Below the pieces are notes generated by a model, which saw only the letters and a list, made by a program, of their open reading frames with translations, did no database searches and was not told the origin of the DNA. Shown here in pieces: positions 17,951-25,774 of a stretch of DNA of 64,000 nt (position 1 is the stretch's first letter; each line of letters opens with the position of its first letter). Position numbers and translations under genes: made by a program. Origin of the DNA: Bacillus aquiflavi (lineage in GTDB: Bacteria > Bacillota > Bacilli > Bacillales > Cytobacillaceae); NCBI RefSeq assembly GCF_019915265.1, contig NZ_CP082780.1:372001-436000 (forward strand). Reading direction: 5' to 3'.

Positions 17951-18402
17951 AAGCAAAATTTTTTGTCATTGTTATTGTTATTCTGTTATTAACAGCATGT
18001 GGAAAAGATCAGGCGTATGAGCCTGAGGATATTAATCCTGAAGTTGATGTTTGTGAAGTATGTAATATGAGTATTGCTAGTGAGATGTACGCTACACAGC
18101 TAATGATGAAAGACGGTGAAGTGTATAAATTTGATGATATTGGTTGCATGATAGAGTTTATTGAAAAGGATCAAAAAGATGGGGATCTTGCAAAAAAGTA
18201 TGTTCGCGATGTTGAGACAGGCGAATGGGTTGAATTAGACAAAGCATATCACGTATATGATCCTGACATTTGGACACCGATGGCTAATGGTGTAATTAGC
18301 TTTGAAACGAAAGAAAGAGCAGAAGATTATATAAAAAAGGAAGGAATGGGCGAGCTTTATAATTATGAAAAACTGCAGAAACATAAATGGGGTTGGGAAT
18401 AA
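17947..18402 (+). CDS. nosL: NosL, copper-chaperone lipoprotein
   Basis: A 151-residue lipoprotein with lipobox LLTAC near residue 18 and the NosL copper-binding segment EVCNMSIASEMYATQLMMKDG followed by KFDDIGCMIEF. NosL delivers copper for NosZ maturation. Its start overlaps the nosD stop (ATGA), showing translational coupling. It shares its domain with the lipoprotein at 20339-20989. Confidence 0.88.
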   Translation: MKAKFFVIVIVILLLTACGKDQAYEPEDINPEVDVCEVCNMSIASEMYATQLMMKDGEVYKFDDIGCMIEFIEKDQKDGDLAKKYVRDVETGEWVELDKAYHVYDPDIWTPMANGVISFETKERAEDYIKKEGMGELYNYEKLQKHKWGWE

Positions 18403-19226
18403 TGGCGATTTATCATGTTTCGCGGCAACAATTAACATTAATTTTAAGAAGCAAATGGTTAACTAGCTTTGGTATTCTTTTTACTGTTCTTGCTGTCATG
18501 GTGGCCTATTTTGGCCACTCCGGTCATTCCGGCTTTGAGGGCTTTAATCGGATGACAGCGAGCTTGTTAAATTTAAACTTAATGCTTATCCCTTTAATTT
18601 CTTTATTAATAGGGAGTCTTTTTTTAGCTGGTGAGAAAGAGGATCGGGGTCTTACTTTAATGCTCACTTATCCGCTACATCCGCGCACAATTTTAATTGG
18701 CAAATATATCGGTCTATTTGTTGCGGTATGGTCTGTGCTGACATTTGCCTACGGAGCAGCTGTTCTTGTTATGTATTTGATTAATAGTACAGCTTCGATT
18801 ACTTCTTTATTGCTCTTTTACTTGTTCTCGATCTTATTAGCAGCGGTCTTTTTATCTTTGTCTATGTTGATTGGAATCTCGTCAAAAACCCGCTTTCAGG
18901 CGTTAGGAGTAAGTTTAATCGTTTGGGCATTTGCGGTATTATTCTATGAGTTTATCGTAATGGGTTTAAGTTTAATAGCAGCAAAACAATTAATTTTGCC
19001 AATGTTTACTGTATCCATTTTTTTAAATCCTGTTGAGCTAATTAGGGTATGGGCGATTTTATCAATGGACGGAGCGGCTGTTTTCGGTCCTAAACTTTAT
19101 GATTTAACGATATGGGCGAACGGCTTGATTGGTCAATTATTATTTGTTTTATCAGTAATTTTTTGGTTTGTTACGCCAATTTTACTGAGCAGCTTTCTTC
19201 TAAATAGGGGGATTAGCGATGAATGA
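18402..19226 (+). CDS. nosY: NosY, ABC transporter permease
   Basis: About 274 residues with six predicted transmembrane helices, a family-typical ABC-2 permease (ILFTVLAVMVAYF.., LAGEKEDRGLTLMLTYPLHPRTI). It is the membrane part of the NosFY transporter that works with NosD. ATG 18402 overlaps the nosL stop by one base; an in-frame ATG at 18387 is possible but lies within nosL. Confidence 0.85.
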   Translation: MAIYHVSRQQLTLILRSKWLTSFGILFTVLAVMVAYFGHSGHSGFEGFNRMTASLLNLNLMLIPLISLLIGSLFLAGEKEDRGLTLMLTYPLHPRTILIGKYIGLFVAVWSVLTFAYGAAVLVMYLINSTASITSLLLFYLFSILLAAVFLSLSMLIGISSKTRFQALGVSLIVWAFAVLFYEFIVMGLSLIAAKQLILPMFTVSIFLNPVELIRVWAILSMDGAAVFGPKLYDLTIWANGLIGQLLFVLSVIFWFVTPILLSSFLLNRGISDE

Positions 19227-19983
19227 GCAGGTTTTTATTCAATTAAACAATATTGCGAAGCATTATAATAAATTTAATCGAGTGGATGAAATTAACTTTT
19301 CTATTAATAAAGGAGAAATATTTGCATTATGCGGCGGAAATGGAGCAGGGAAAAGCACTTTAATAAAAATATTGACCGGCATTTTAAAGCCAACAGCTGG
19401 AGACATTTTTGTTAACGGTCAAAAAGCAAATCCTATGAGTAAACATTATAAGGAAATGTTTGCTTATATGCCGGATGATATGCTATTCCCGAAGCAACTG
19501 ACAGGATATGAAATACTGAGTTTTTTCGGAAAGCTCCGTCAAGTTTCAAATGAAAAAGTGAACGCTGTTTTAAATGCAGTTGGCTTAGCTGAAGATGGAA
19601 AAAAGATGATTAAGCACTATTCTAAAGGAATGCAACAACGGTTATCTTTAGCACAAGCACTACTTTCAGATGTGAAGTTCATTATTTTAGATGAACCTAC
19701 AAATGGTTTAGATCCTTATTGGGTATATCGTTTTAAGGAATTGATTTTAGAAGAAAAGCGAAAAGGAAAAACCATTTTATTTACGACTCATATTTTAACA
19801 CTCGTTGAAGAAATCGCTGATCGTGCAGCATTTATGGAACGGGGAAATGTCATTATTTGTGAAGAAGTTAAGAAACTGACGAATAAGAATGGAAAAGCGG
19901 TATCGTTAGAAAAGGTGTTTTTTCAAAAAACAAATATTAAATGGATAACAAAACAACAGTTTTTATATAAGCTATCTTTGTAG
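19219..19983 (+). CDS. nosF: NosF, ABC transporter ATPase
   Basis: A 254-residue ATPase with Walker A (GGNGAGKST near residue 40), the signature region YSKGMQQRLSLAQALL, Walker B (FIILDEPTNGLDP) and the switch His (TTHILT). It overlaps the nosY end by 8 bp after a GGGGGGATT ribosome site. The operon ends here, followed by a shared terminator with the convergent NosL-like gene. Confidence 0.88.
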   Translation: MNEQVFIQLNNIAKHYNKFNRVDEINFSINKGEIFALCGGNGAGKSTLIKILTGILKPTAGDIFVNGQKANPMSKHYKEMFAYMPDDMLFPKQLTGYEILSFFGKLRQVSNEKVNAVLNAVGLAEDGKKMIKHYSKGMQQRLSLAQALLSDVKFIILDEPTNGLDPYWVYRFKELILEEKRKGKTILFTTHILTLVEEIADRAAFMERGNVIICEEVKKLTNKNGKAVSLEKVFFQKTNIKWITKQQFLYKLSL

Positions 19984-20029
19984 ACAAAAATAATCTTTGA
20001 GCAGCTATCCTTGAGACTAGTTGAGGGCG

Positions 20030-20112
20030 CGCAGCACGAAGCGGTGTGTTTATGAGCTAATAATGAAGGGCAAGTAACGAAGATTGAGGACGTTTGTCAA
20101 CAGTTTGAAACG
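20030..20112 (+). repeat. Dispersed intergenic repeat, degenerate copy
   Basis: After nosF the stretch ends in GTTTGTCAACAGTTTGAAA, identical in its core to the end of the copies at 644-733 and 62866-62936. The upstream part is diverged. Confidence 0.45.
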
Positions 20113-20175
20113 GGGTTATCGCAAAGGGGCAAAAGACAATCAAAATTAATAGATCAGCATTCTTGAACGTAAAAA

Positions 20176-20227
20176 AGGGATACCCAATAGCCGAAAATTG
20201 ACTGATTGGATATCCCTGCTTTTTTGG
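20176..20227. terminator. Bidirectional terminator between nosF and the NosL-like gene
   Basis: GGGATACCCAAT pairs with ATTGGATATCCC (one mismatch). An A run precedes the stem and a T run follows, so it can stop transcripts from both convergent units. Confidence 0.75.
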
Positions 20228-20338
20228 GAAGGGTCAGTTGAGATTTCTATGAAAAGTAAAATATGAGTGTTAAGTATTAAATGTTCGTTTTTTACGAAAT
20301 AAAGTAGTGTTATGATTTGTTGTAATCTTTTTTAATTT

Positions 20339-20989
20339 TTAATGTCCGCCATGTTCGTCTTTGGCATCTTCATCTGTCTCGTCATGGCCGTGTGCCTCGC
20401 CATTTTGGTTTTGCATTTTTTTCATGTAACGTTCGTTGGATACTTTGTCAATTTCGTCCCAAGATGAAAGAGCTGCATTTTTATCACTATTTTCTTCAAT
20501 AAATTTGTTTGCACTCTCTTCATCTTTAAAGAAAGCATAACCATACTTCATTGGTGTTTCAAATTCACCTTTTACAATGACTGCACTATCTGCGTCGATC
20601 CATTCTTTCGTTTCATGATCGCGAACCCATTTCGTATTAAAATGTTCTTCTAACTGCCGCTCCATATTTAATAAACAGCCAGAGTCGTCAAAAAATAAAT
20701 GTTCGCCATCTTTATTAATTGCTTGGACAGTAAATACTCCCATTTCATGGTCGCTTCCGTATACTTCCATGTTGCAAAATGCACATTTATCAGATTCGGT
20801 TGGTTCTTTTGGTGTTGCATCAGCCTCATCGGATGATTCATCATCCTTATCTTTTACTTCAGTTGCTGCTGTTTCTTCCGTCTTCGGAGACTGATCTTCC
20901 TTTTTTTCAGATGTGTTGTCACTTTTACCGCATGCGCTTATAAATAGGGCTGCAATGACAACTAAAAGTAACATTTGCTTTTTTTTCAT
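20339..20989 (-). CDS. NosL-like copper-binding lipoprotein with His-rich tail
   Basis: The 216 residues have a lipobox (LFISACGK), a 50-residue acidic/Ser-Thr linker, a NosL domain (CAFCNMEVYGSDHEMGVFT.., FFDDSGCLLNMER) and a C-terminal tail rich in His, Asp and Glu (GHDE.., DEHGGH). It is a second NosL homologue beside nosDLYF but longer and on the opposite strand. Copper capture outside the membrane is the likely role. AAGGAGGAAAGATTGA precedes the ATG. Confidence 0.8.
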   Translation of the reverse strand: MKKKQMLLLVVIAALFISACGKSDNTSEKKEDQSPKTEETAATEVKDKDDESSDEADATPKEPTESDKCAFCNMEVYGSDHEMGVFTVQAINKDGEHLFFDDSGCLLNMERQLEEHFNTKWVRDHETKEWIDADSAVIVKGEFETPMKYGYAFFKDEESANKFIEENSDKNAALSSWDEIDKVSNERYMKKMQNQNGEAHGHDETDEDAKDEHGGH

Positions 20990-21136
20990 TCAATCTTTCC
21001 TCCTTAGCGATATAATTCATATACAGAGGAAATAATAGCAAATATTTGTGAGAAAAGTGAGAAATTTTTGAGTTATATATGTGAGAAATATGAAAAATGT
21101 TACAACTTATTTTAAAAGATAAAAAATAAGGAAAGG

Positions 21137-21177
21137 TTGCAAGTATAAAGACATATGTTTATAATATAAACATATGT
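21137..21177 (+). promoter_or_regulatory. psuK promoter with a palindromic operator over the -10
   Basis: TTGCAA (21137-21142) and TATAAT (21160-21165) are 17 bp apart. A perfect 12-bp inverted repeat, ACATATGTTTAT / ATAAACATATGT with a 3-bp spacer (21151-21177), covers the -10 element. A repressor bound here would block the promoter. The first gene product carries its own N-terminal helix-turn-helix domain and is a candidate for that repressor. Confidence 0.7.
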
Positions 21178-21211
21178 TATAAGAGTGTGGATTGGGAGTG
21201 AGAGAGGTTAG

Positions 21212-22309
21212 ATGAATAAAAAAGAGTTAGCTATTTTGCAATTTATTAATGAAGACCCCTTTATATCACAAAATGAGCTTGCGGAAAGAACTGGATTGTC
21301 ACGTTCTGCTGTTGCAGGCTATATAAGCTCCTTAATAAAACAAGGCGAAATTCTTGGCAGAGCTTATGTTGTGCCGAAAAAAAAGCAACTTCTTTGTATA
21401 GGAGGTGCAAATATCGATCGAAAGATTCAAGTAGCAACAAAGCTTGAATTTGGTACATCTAATCCTGCAAAGAGCTCTCAGTCGCGTGGAGGTGTAGCAA
21501 GAAATATAGCTGAAAATCTCGGGAGACTTGGAATTGATTCTGCACTTATGACAGTGGTTGGAGAAGACCATCAAGGGCAATGGCTGTTAACGAATACAGA
21601 AACTTTTGTTGATATTGAACCATCCTTGTCGTTGCCGAATCTAGAAACAGGCACATATACTGCTTTATTGGACAAGGACGGCGAAATGGTTGTAGCACTT
21701 GCTGATATGTCAATTTATGATACTGTACAGCAGGAATTTATCGAAAAGCGTTGGGGATATATAGCAAATGCAGAAATGGTTCTTATTGATACAAACTTCC
21801 CGAAAGATGTGTTAAAACAAATAATTGATTTATGTCGGGAAGAACAAATTCCAATGTGTGTCGTCCCAGTCTCATCTCCTAAAGCAAGAAAATTGCCAAA
21901 CAATTTATTAGGAGTCACATGGCTCATTGCAAATAAAGAGGAAGCAGAAGTTTTATCTGAAATAACGATTGAAAGCGAAGGCGATTTTTTAAAGGCAGCA
22001 GAGGAGATAATGAAAAAAGGTGTCGAAAAGGTTGTCATTACACGAGGAGATAAAGGTCTTGTTTATTATACAAAAGAAGGTGATGCAGGGGTATTATTAC
22101 CGCCAAAAGTTAATATAACTGATGTAACTGGAGCAGGTGATTCATTAGTAGCAGGCATTATATATGGAGATTTAAACGGTTTAAGAACAGAAGATGCTTG
22201 TAAAATTGGCATGACTTGTTCTTTACTCACATTACAATCGCCTGAAACAGTAAATCCGATGTTAAATAAACATATGCTTCAACAATCATATAAACAACAT
22301 TTCATCTAG
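21212..22309 (+). CDS. psuK: PfkB-family pseudouridine kinase with N-terminal HTH
   Basis: The 365 residues start with a winged-helix DNA-binding domain (about 1-55; ILQFINEDPFISQNELAERTGLSRSAVAGYI), followed by a PfkB sugar/nucleoside kinase (GGANIDRK near 64, RGGVARNIAENLGRLG near 92, VTGAGDSLVAGI near 310 with the catalytic Asp). With psuG next door it should phosphorylate pseudouridine to pseudouridine 5'-phosphate. GAGAGAGG precedes the ATG. The HTH fused to the kinase suggests autoregulation through the operator 35 bp upstream; that link is inference. Confidence 0.85.
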   Translation: MNKKELAILQFINEDPFISQNELAERTGLSRSAVAGYISSLIKQGEILGRAYVVPKKKQLLCIGGANIDRKIQVATKLEFGTSNPAKSSQSRGGVARNIAENLGRLGIDSALMTVVGEDHQGQWLLTNTETFVDIEPSLSLPNLETGTYTALLDKDGEMVVALADMSIYDTVQQEFIEKRWGYIANAEMVLIDTNFPKDVLKQIIDLCREEQIPMCVVPVSSPKARKLPNNLLGVTWLIANKEEAEVLSEITIESEGDFLKAAEEIMKKGVEKVVITRGDKGLVYYTKEGDAGVLLPPKVNITDVTGAGDSLVAGIIYGDLNGLRTEDACKIGMTCSLLTLQSPETVNPMLNKHMLQQSYKQHFI

Positions 22310-22324
22310 AGGAGAGTACGTCTT

Positions 22325-23236
22325 ATGGTAAAGAGTTGGCTTGAATATTCAATAGAAGTTTTAGAAGCAAAGAAATTAAAGAAGCCGATTGTTGCCCTTG
22401 AGTCAACAATTATTGCGCACGGAATGCCTTATCCGCAAAATGTTGAGACTGCTAAAGAAGTTGAAAATATTATTCGAGAAAATGGAGCGGTTCCAGCGAC
22501 AATTGCGATTATAAATGGGAAAATAAAGATCGGCTTATCAAATGAAGAACTTCAATTTTTAGCAACAAGTGAAAATGTTCAAAAAGCGAGCCGCCGAGAT
22601 CTGCCTTATTTAGTTGCTACTAAGAAAAATGGAGCAACAACAGTTGCTTCAACAATGATTTGCGCACAAATGGCTAATATTGAAGTTTTTGTTACTGGAG
22701 GAATTGGCGGGGTTCACCGTGGGGCTGAGAAGACAATGGATATTTCAGCAGACCTTCAAGAATTAGCAAGAACAAATGTTGCAGTTGTTTGTGCAGGTGC
22801 AAAGTCAATTTTGGATCTCGGTTTAACTCTTGAGTATTTAGAGACGCATGGAGTTCCAGTCGTTGGTTATGAAACGAATATATTCCCCGCCTTTTTTACG
22901 AGGAAAAGTCCATTTCATGTAAATTATCGTGTGAATTCACCGGAAGAAGCAGCGGAGATCATTCGGACAAAATGGGATCTTGGTCTTAACGGAGGATTAG
23001 TAATTGCAAATCCGATCCCGGAAAAGGACGCACTGAATGAAGCATTTATGAATAGTATTATTGAAGAAGCATTAAAACAAGCAAAAGAAAATCATATTAC
23101 AGGTAAAGAGGTTACACCGTTTTTATTGTCTAAAGTAAAGGAATTAACAAATGGATCAAGCTTAAACGCAAACATTTCCCTAATTAAACATAATGCGGAA
23201 ATTGGAGCTAAAATTGCGATTAGTTTGAAAAAATAA
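22325..23236 (+). CDS. psuG: Pseudouridine-5'-phosphate glycosidase
   Basis: The 303-residue protein has PsuG family motifs: [16 protein letters not shown] near residue 25, [11 protein letters not shown] near 120 and [13 protein letters not shown] near 150. PsuG splits the C-glycosidic bond of pseudouridine 5'-phosphate to uracil and ribose 5-phosphate, completing salvage begun by the kinase upstream. It follows psuK by 15 bp with an AGAGGAGAG ribosome site. Confidence 0.93.
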   Translation: MVKSWLEYSIEVLEAKKLKKPIVALESTIIAHGMPYPQNVETAKEVENIIRENGAVPATIAIINGKIKIGLSNEELQFLATSENVQKASRRDLPYLVATKKNGATTVASTMICAQMANIEVFVTGGIGGVHRGAEKTMDISADLQELARTNVAVVCAGAKSILDLGLTLEYLETHGVPVVGYETNIFPAFFTRKSPFHVNYRVNSPEEAAEIIRTKWDLGLNGGLVIANPIPEKDALNEAFMNSIIEEALKQAKENHITGKEVTPFLLSKVKELTNGSSLNANISLIKHNAEIGAKIAISLKK

Positions 23237-23243
23237 ATAAACG

Positions 23244-23277
23244 ACTGAGAGGGAACCAATAAAGGTACCTTCTCAGC
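23244..23277 (+). terminator. Hairpin after psuG
   Basis: CTGAGAGGGAACC pairs with GGTACCTTCTCAG with two mismatches, ten bases after the stop. The following CCTTTATATT is only moderately T-rich. Confidence 0.55.
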
Positions 23278-23282
23278 CTTTA

Positions 23283-23356
23283 TATTCGCAGCATGATGCG
23301 GAAACGAATAGAATTGACAACGGAGGAAATGCCTGGGTTTGTCAACTGTCTAAGCG
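23283..23356 (+). repeat. Dispersed intergenic repeat copy after psuG
   Basis: GATGCGGAAACGAATAGAA and GTTTGTCAACTGTCTAAG match the family consensus. The rest of the 340-bp gap before map holds the map promoter region and nothing else I can identify. Confidence 0.55.
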
Positions 23357-23576
23357 GGAGAACTAATAACATATCTTCTTAAAATTCAATTCCTCTTCAT
23401 TTTCATTCCACGATACTACTCGCCAGAACATTCATGTAAGAGACCGACTTGTGATAAAATGAAATGAAAGATATGATAGGTGGTAAAAGTGTGATGCTCA
23501 CTCGTTCTCACCTTAAGAAAGTAACACTTTCGAAACGTTTAAAATAATGGAATAAATAGAGAGGTAGGATACAAAA

Positions 23577-24329
23577 ATGATTGTATTAAAATCAACAAGA
23601 GAAATTGAAGGTATGAAAAAGGCTGGAGAACTGCTTGCTTCAGTACATAAAGAGCTTCGTAAATTAATTAAGCCAGGAGTTACAACGTGGGAAATCGAAG
23701 AATTTGTAGATGCATATTTGGAAAAGCATGGAGCGACAGCGGAGCAGAAAGGTTACAAAGGATATAAATATGCTACTTGCGCAAGTATTAATGATGAAAT
23801 TTGCCACGGCTTCCCTCGCAAAGAACCATTGCGGGAGGGGGATATCGTAACGATTGATATGGTCGTAAACTTAAACGGATCATTGGCGGATTCCGCATGG
23901 ACGTATCCGGTAGGGGAAGTTTCTGAACAGGTAGCAAAGTTGCTTGAAGTAACGAAGACATCTTTGTATCTCGCAATTGAACAAGCTAAAGTAGGCAATC
24001 GTATTGGAGACATCGGTCATGCAATCCAAACGTATGTAGAAAGCGAAGGTTTTTCTGTTGTCCGTGATTTTATCGGTCATGGGATCGGATCAAGCATCCA
24101 TGAAAAGCCAGACGTCCCCCATTACGGCCTGCCAGGTAAAGGTCCTCGAATTAAAGAGGGAATGGTGTTTACAATTGAGCCAATGGTAAACATTGGTGCG
24201 TATCAAATGAAAATGGATTCAAATGGCTGGACAGCACGGACAGTTGATAGTAAATATTCTGCTCAATACGAGCATACAATTGCGATTACTAAAGAAGGCC
24301 CGCTCATTTTAACTGAACAGGACGAATAA
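23577..24329 (+). CDS. mapB: Type I methionine aminopeptidase
   Basis: A 250-residue enzyme that removes N-terminal methionine from new proteins. Family metal-binding segments are visible: ICHGFP near residue 77, VTIDMVVNLNG..ADSAWT near 95, FIGHGIGSSIHEKP near 165, GMVFTIEPMVNIG near 200 and QYEHTIAIT near 233. It stands alone rather than in the ribosomal-protein operon, which suggests the second Bacillus copy (MapB/YflG type). GAGAGGTAGGA precedes the ATG. Confidence 0.9.
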   Translation: MIVLKSTREIEGMKKAGELLASVHKELRKLIKPGVTTWEIEEFVDAYLEKHGATAEQKGYKGYKYATCASINDEICHGFPRKEPLREGDIVTIDMVVNLNGSLADSAWTYPVGEVSEQVAKLLEVTKTSLYLAIEQAKVGNRIGDIGHAIQTYVESEGFSVVRDFIGHGIGSSIHEKPDVPHYGLPGKGPRIKEGMVFTIEPMVNIGAYQMKMDSNGWTARTVDSKYSAQYEHTIAITKEGPLILTEQDE

Positions 24330-24344
24330 AAAAAACAAAAGTAT

Positions 24345-24450
24345 CGTCAGTTTACAAAGAAATGCATGAAAGCTTGTTCTTTTCGCTTCGGTCACGTGCT
24401 AGGCGTCAGTCTGAGTCATACTTCACTTGGTCTACAAACTGAGGCTAGCA
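24345..24450 (-). repeat. Weak copy of the dispersed intergenic repeat
   Basis: The segment has the family's general layout (CTTGTTC, TTCGCTTCGG, GTCTGAG, CAAACTGAG) but only short matching blocks. Confidence 0.3.
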
Positions 24451-24521
24451 CGAGAAAATTTAAAAGAATCTAGAAAAGGCTCTTCAATTGCATAATTGGG
24501 GCCGCTTGTTTCAATTATTTA

Positions 24522-24568
24522 AGGGGGTGTCCAATCAGGCGATATTCGACGATTGGATGCTCCTTTTT
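24522..24568 (+). terminator. Hairpin in the map / binding-protein gap
   Basis: GGGGTGTCCAATC pairs with GATTGGATGCTCC (with G-U pairs) and is followed by five T residues. Downstream, an 8-bp palindrome ATATCAAA/TTTGATAT at 24588-24605 lies about 155 bp before the binding-protein gene and could be an operator. Confidence 0.55.
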
Positions 24569-24760
24569 ATGTTCAAACGTTATGAGATATCAAACATTTG
24601 ATATTCAATCTTATGTTTGCCCTTTCAAGCCAACCTCATTCTTATGAAAAATATCATTTTTTTCTTTTTAAGTTCAAAAAGTTCTGCGAATTTCTTCGGT
24701 ATTGAATTCCTTTTTTTCGTTATAGTGAAGCTACATAGGTGTAATTGAAGGAGAATTTAT

Positions 24761-25774
24761 ATGAAAATAAAATGGTTTATTTTCTTTTTGAGCATAATGA
24801 CAATTTCGTTCATTTTTTATAGCTTTATCGAAAAAAAAGCGGATCCTCCCATAAAAATAGGCGTCTTATTGATTGGAGAGAATCGCTATGAAAAACTTGC
24901 TGGATTAAAAAAGGGACTTGCAGATATTGGTTATAAAGATAAAGAGCTCACATATATCGTTAAAAATGCTAATGAACAACAAGATAAATTAGAAGTAATG
25001 ATTACAAGTCTTTTAAACAAGCAGCCTCATGTAATTGTCACGCTTGGCGGGATTGAAACAGTGCAACTAAAAGAAAAATTGGAGAAAGAAAATCTATATA
25101 TCCCTGTCGTATTTGCCGGTGTAGCCGCACCGAAGGAGTTAGGATTAATTAATGATTATCGAAGTCCAGGTGGACAGTATACAGGTATAAACAACTACCA
25201 TACTAGTATTTCTGGAAAACGGTTAGAGCTATTTAAAGAATTAATTCCTTCACTAAAACGAGTTCATCTTCTTTACGATGAAGAAATTGAAGTGAGCCGT
25301 TAAAGCTTACAAGAAACTGTAGAAGCTGCTGGAAAGCTTTCCCTAGAAGTGATTCCGTGGAATGTTGCAGATCGTAGCTATAAAAATAAAATCGCCGAAA
25401 ATATTGAAGAAAATGATGGACTGCTCATTTTGCCAAGCTTTCGAATCGAAGCGTTGACAGAGGAATTTATACAATTAATAAAGAAATATTATCTACCATC
25501 AATGGCACTATATGAGCACGAAGTAGAAAAAGGCTTTTTAGCAGGTCATGGAGCTAGTTTTTATGAACAAGGATATCAGGCTGCTCGTTACGTAAGCTCG
25601 ATTGTTCAAGGAAATGCTCCTAAAGATTTACCAGTTGAACTGCCTGATAACATCCGATTTATGATAAACAAACAAGTAAGTGAACAACTAGGGGTTACTT
25701 TGAATCATGAGATGTTATCAAACGCAGAGCTTGTCCGCTTAAAAGAACCGGATAAGGGAGTTAAAGATAAATGA
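24761..25774 (+). pseudogene. ABC-type substrate-binding protein with in-frame stop
   Basis: The frame encodes a 337-codon extracytoplasmic binding protein of the ABC_sub_bind (TrpX/DUF534) type: an N-terminal membrane anchor (IFFLSIMTISFIFYSFI), then KIGVLLIGENRYEKLAGLKKG and ITSLLNKQPHVIVTLGG. TAA at 25301-25303 interrupts it after 180 residues; the same frame then runs on unbroken to 25774. There is no transporter gene nearby. The last codons overlap the kinase start (ATGA), so the protein probably feeds a signal to that kinase. With the stop, only a truncated sensor could be made. Confidence 0.8.
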
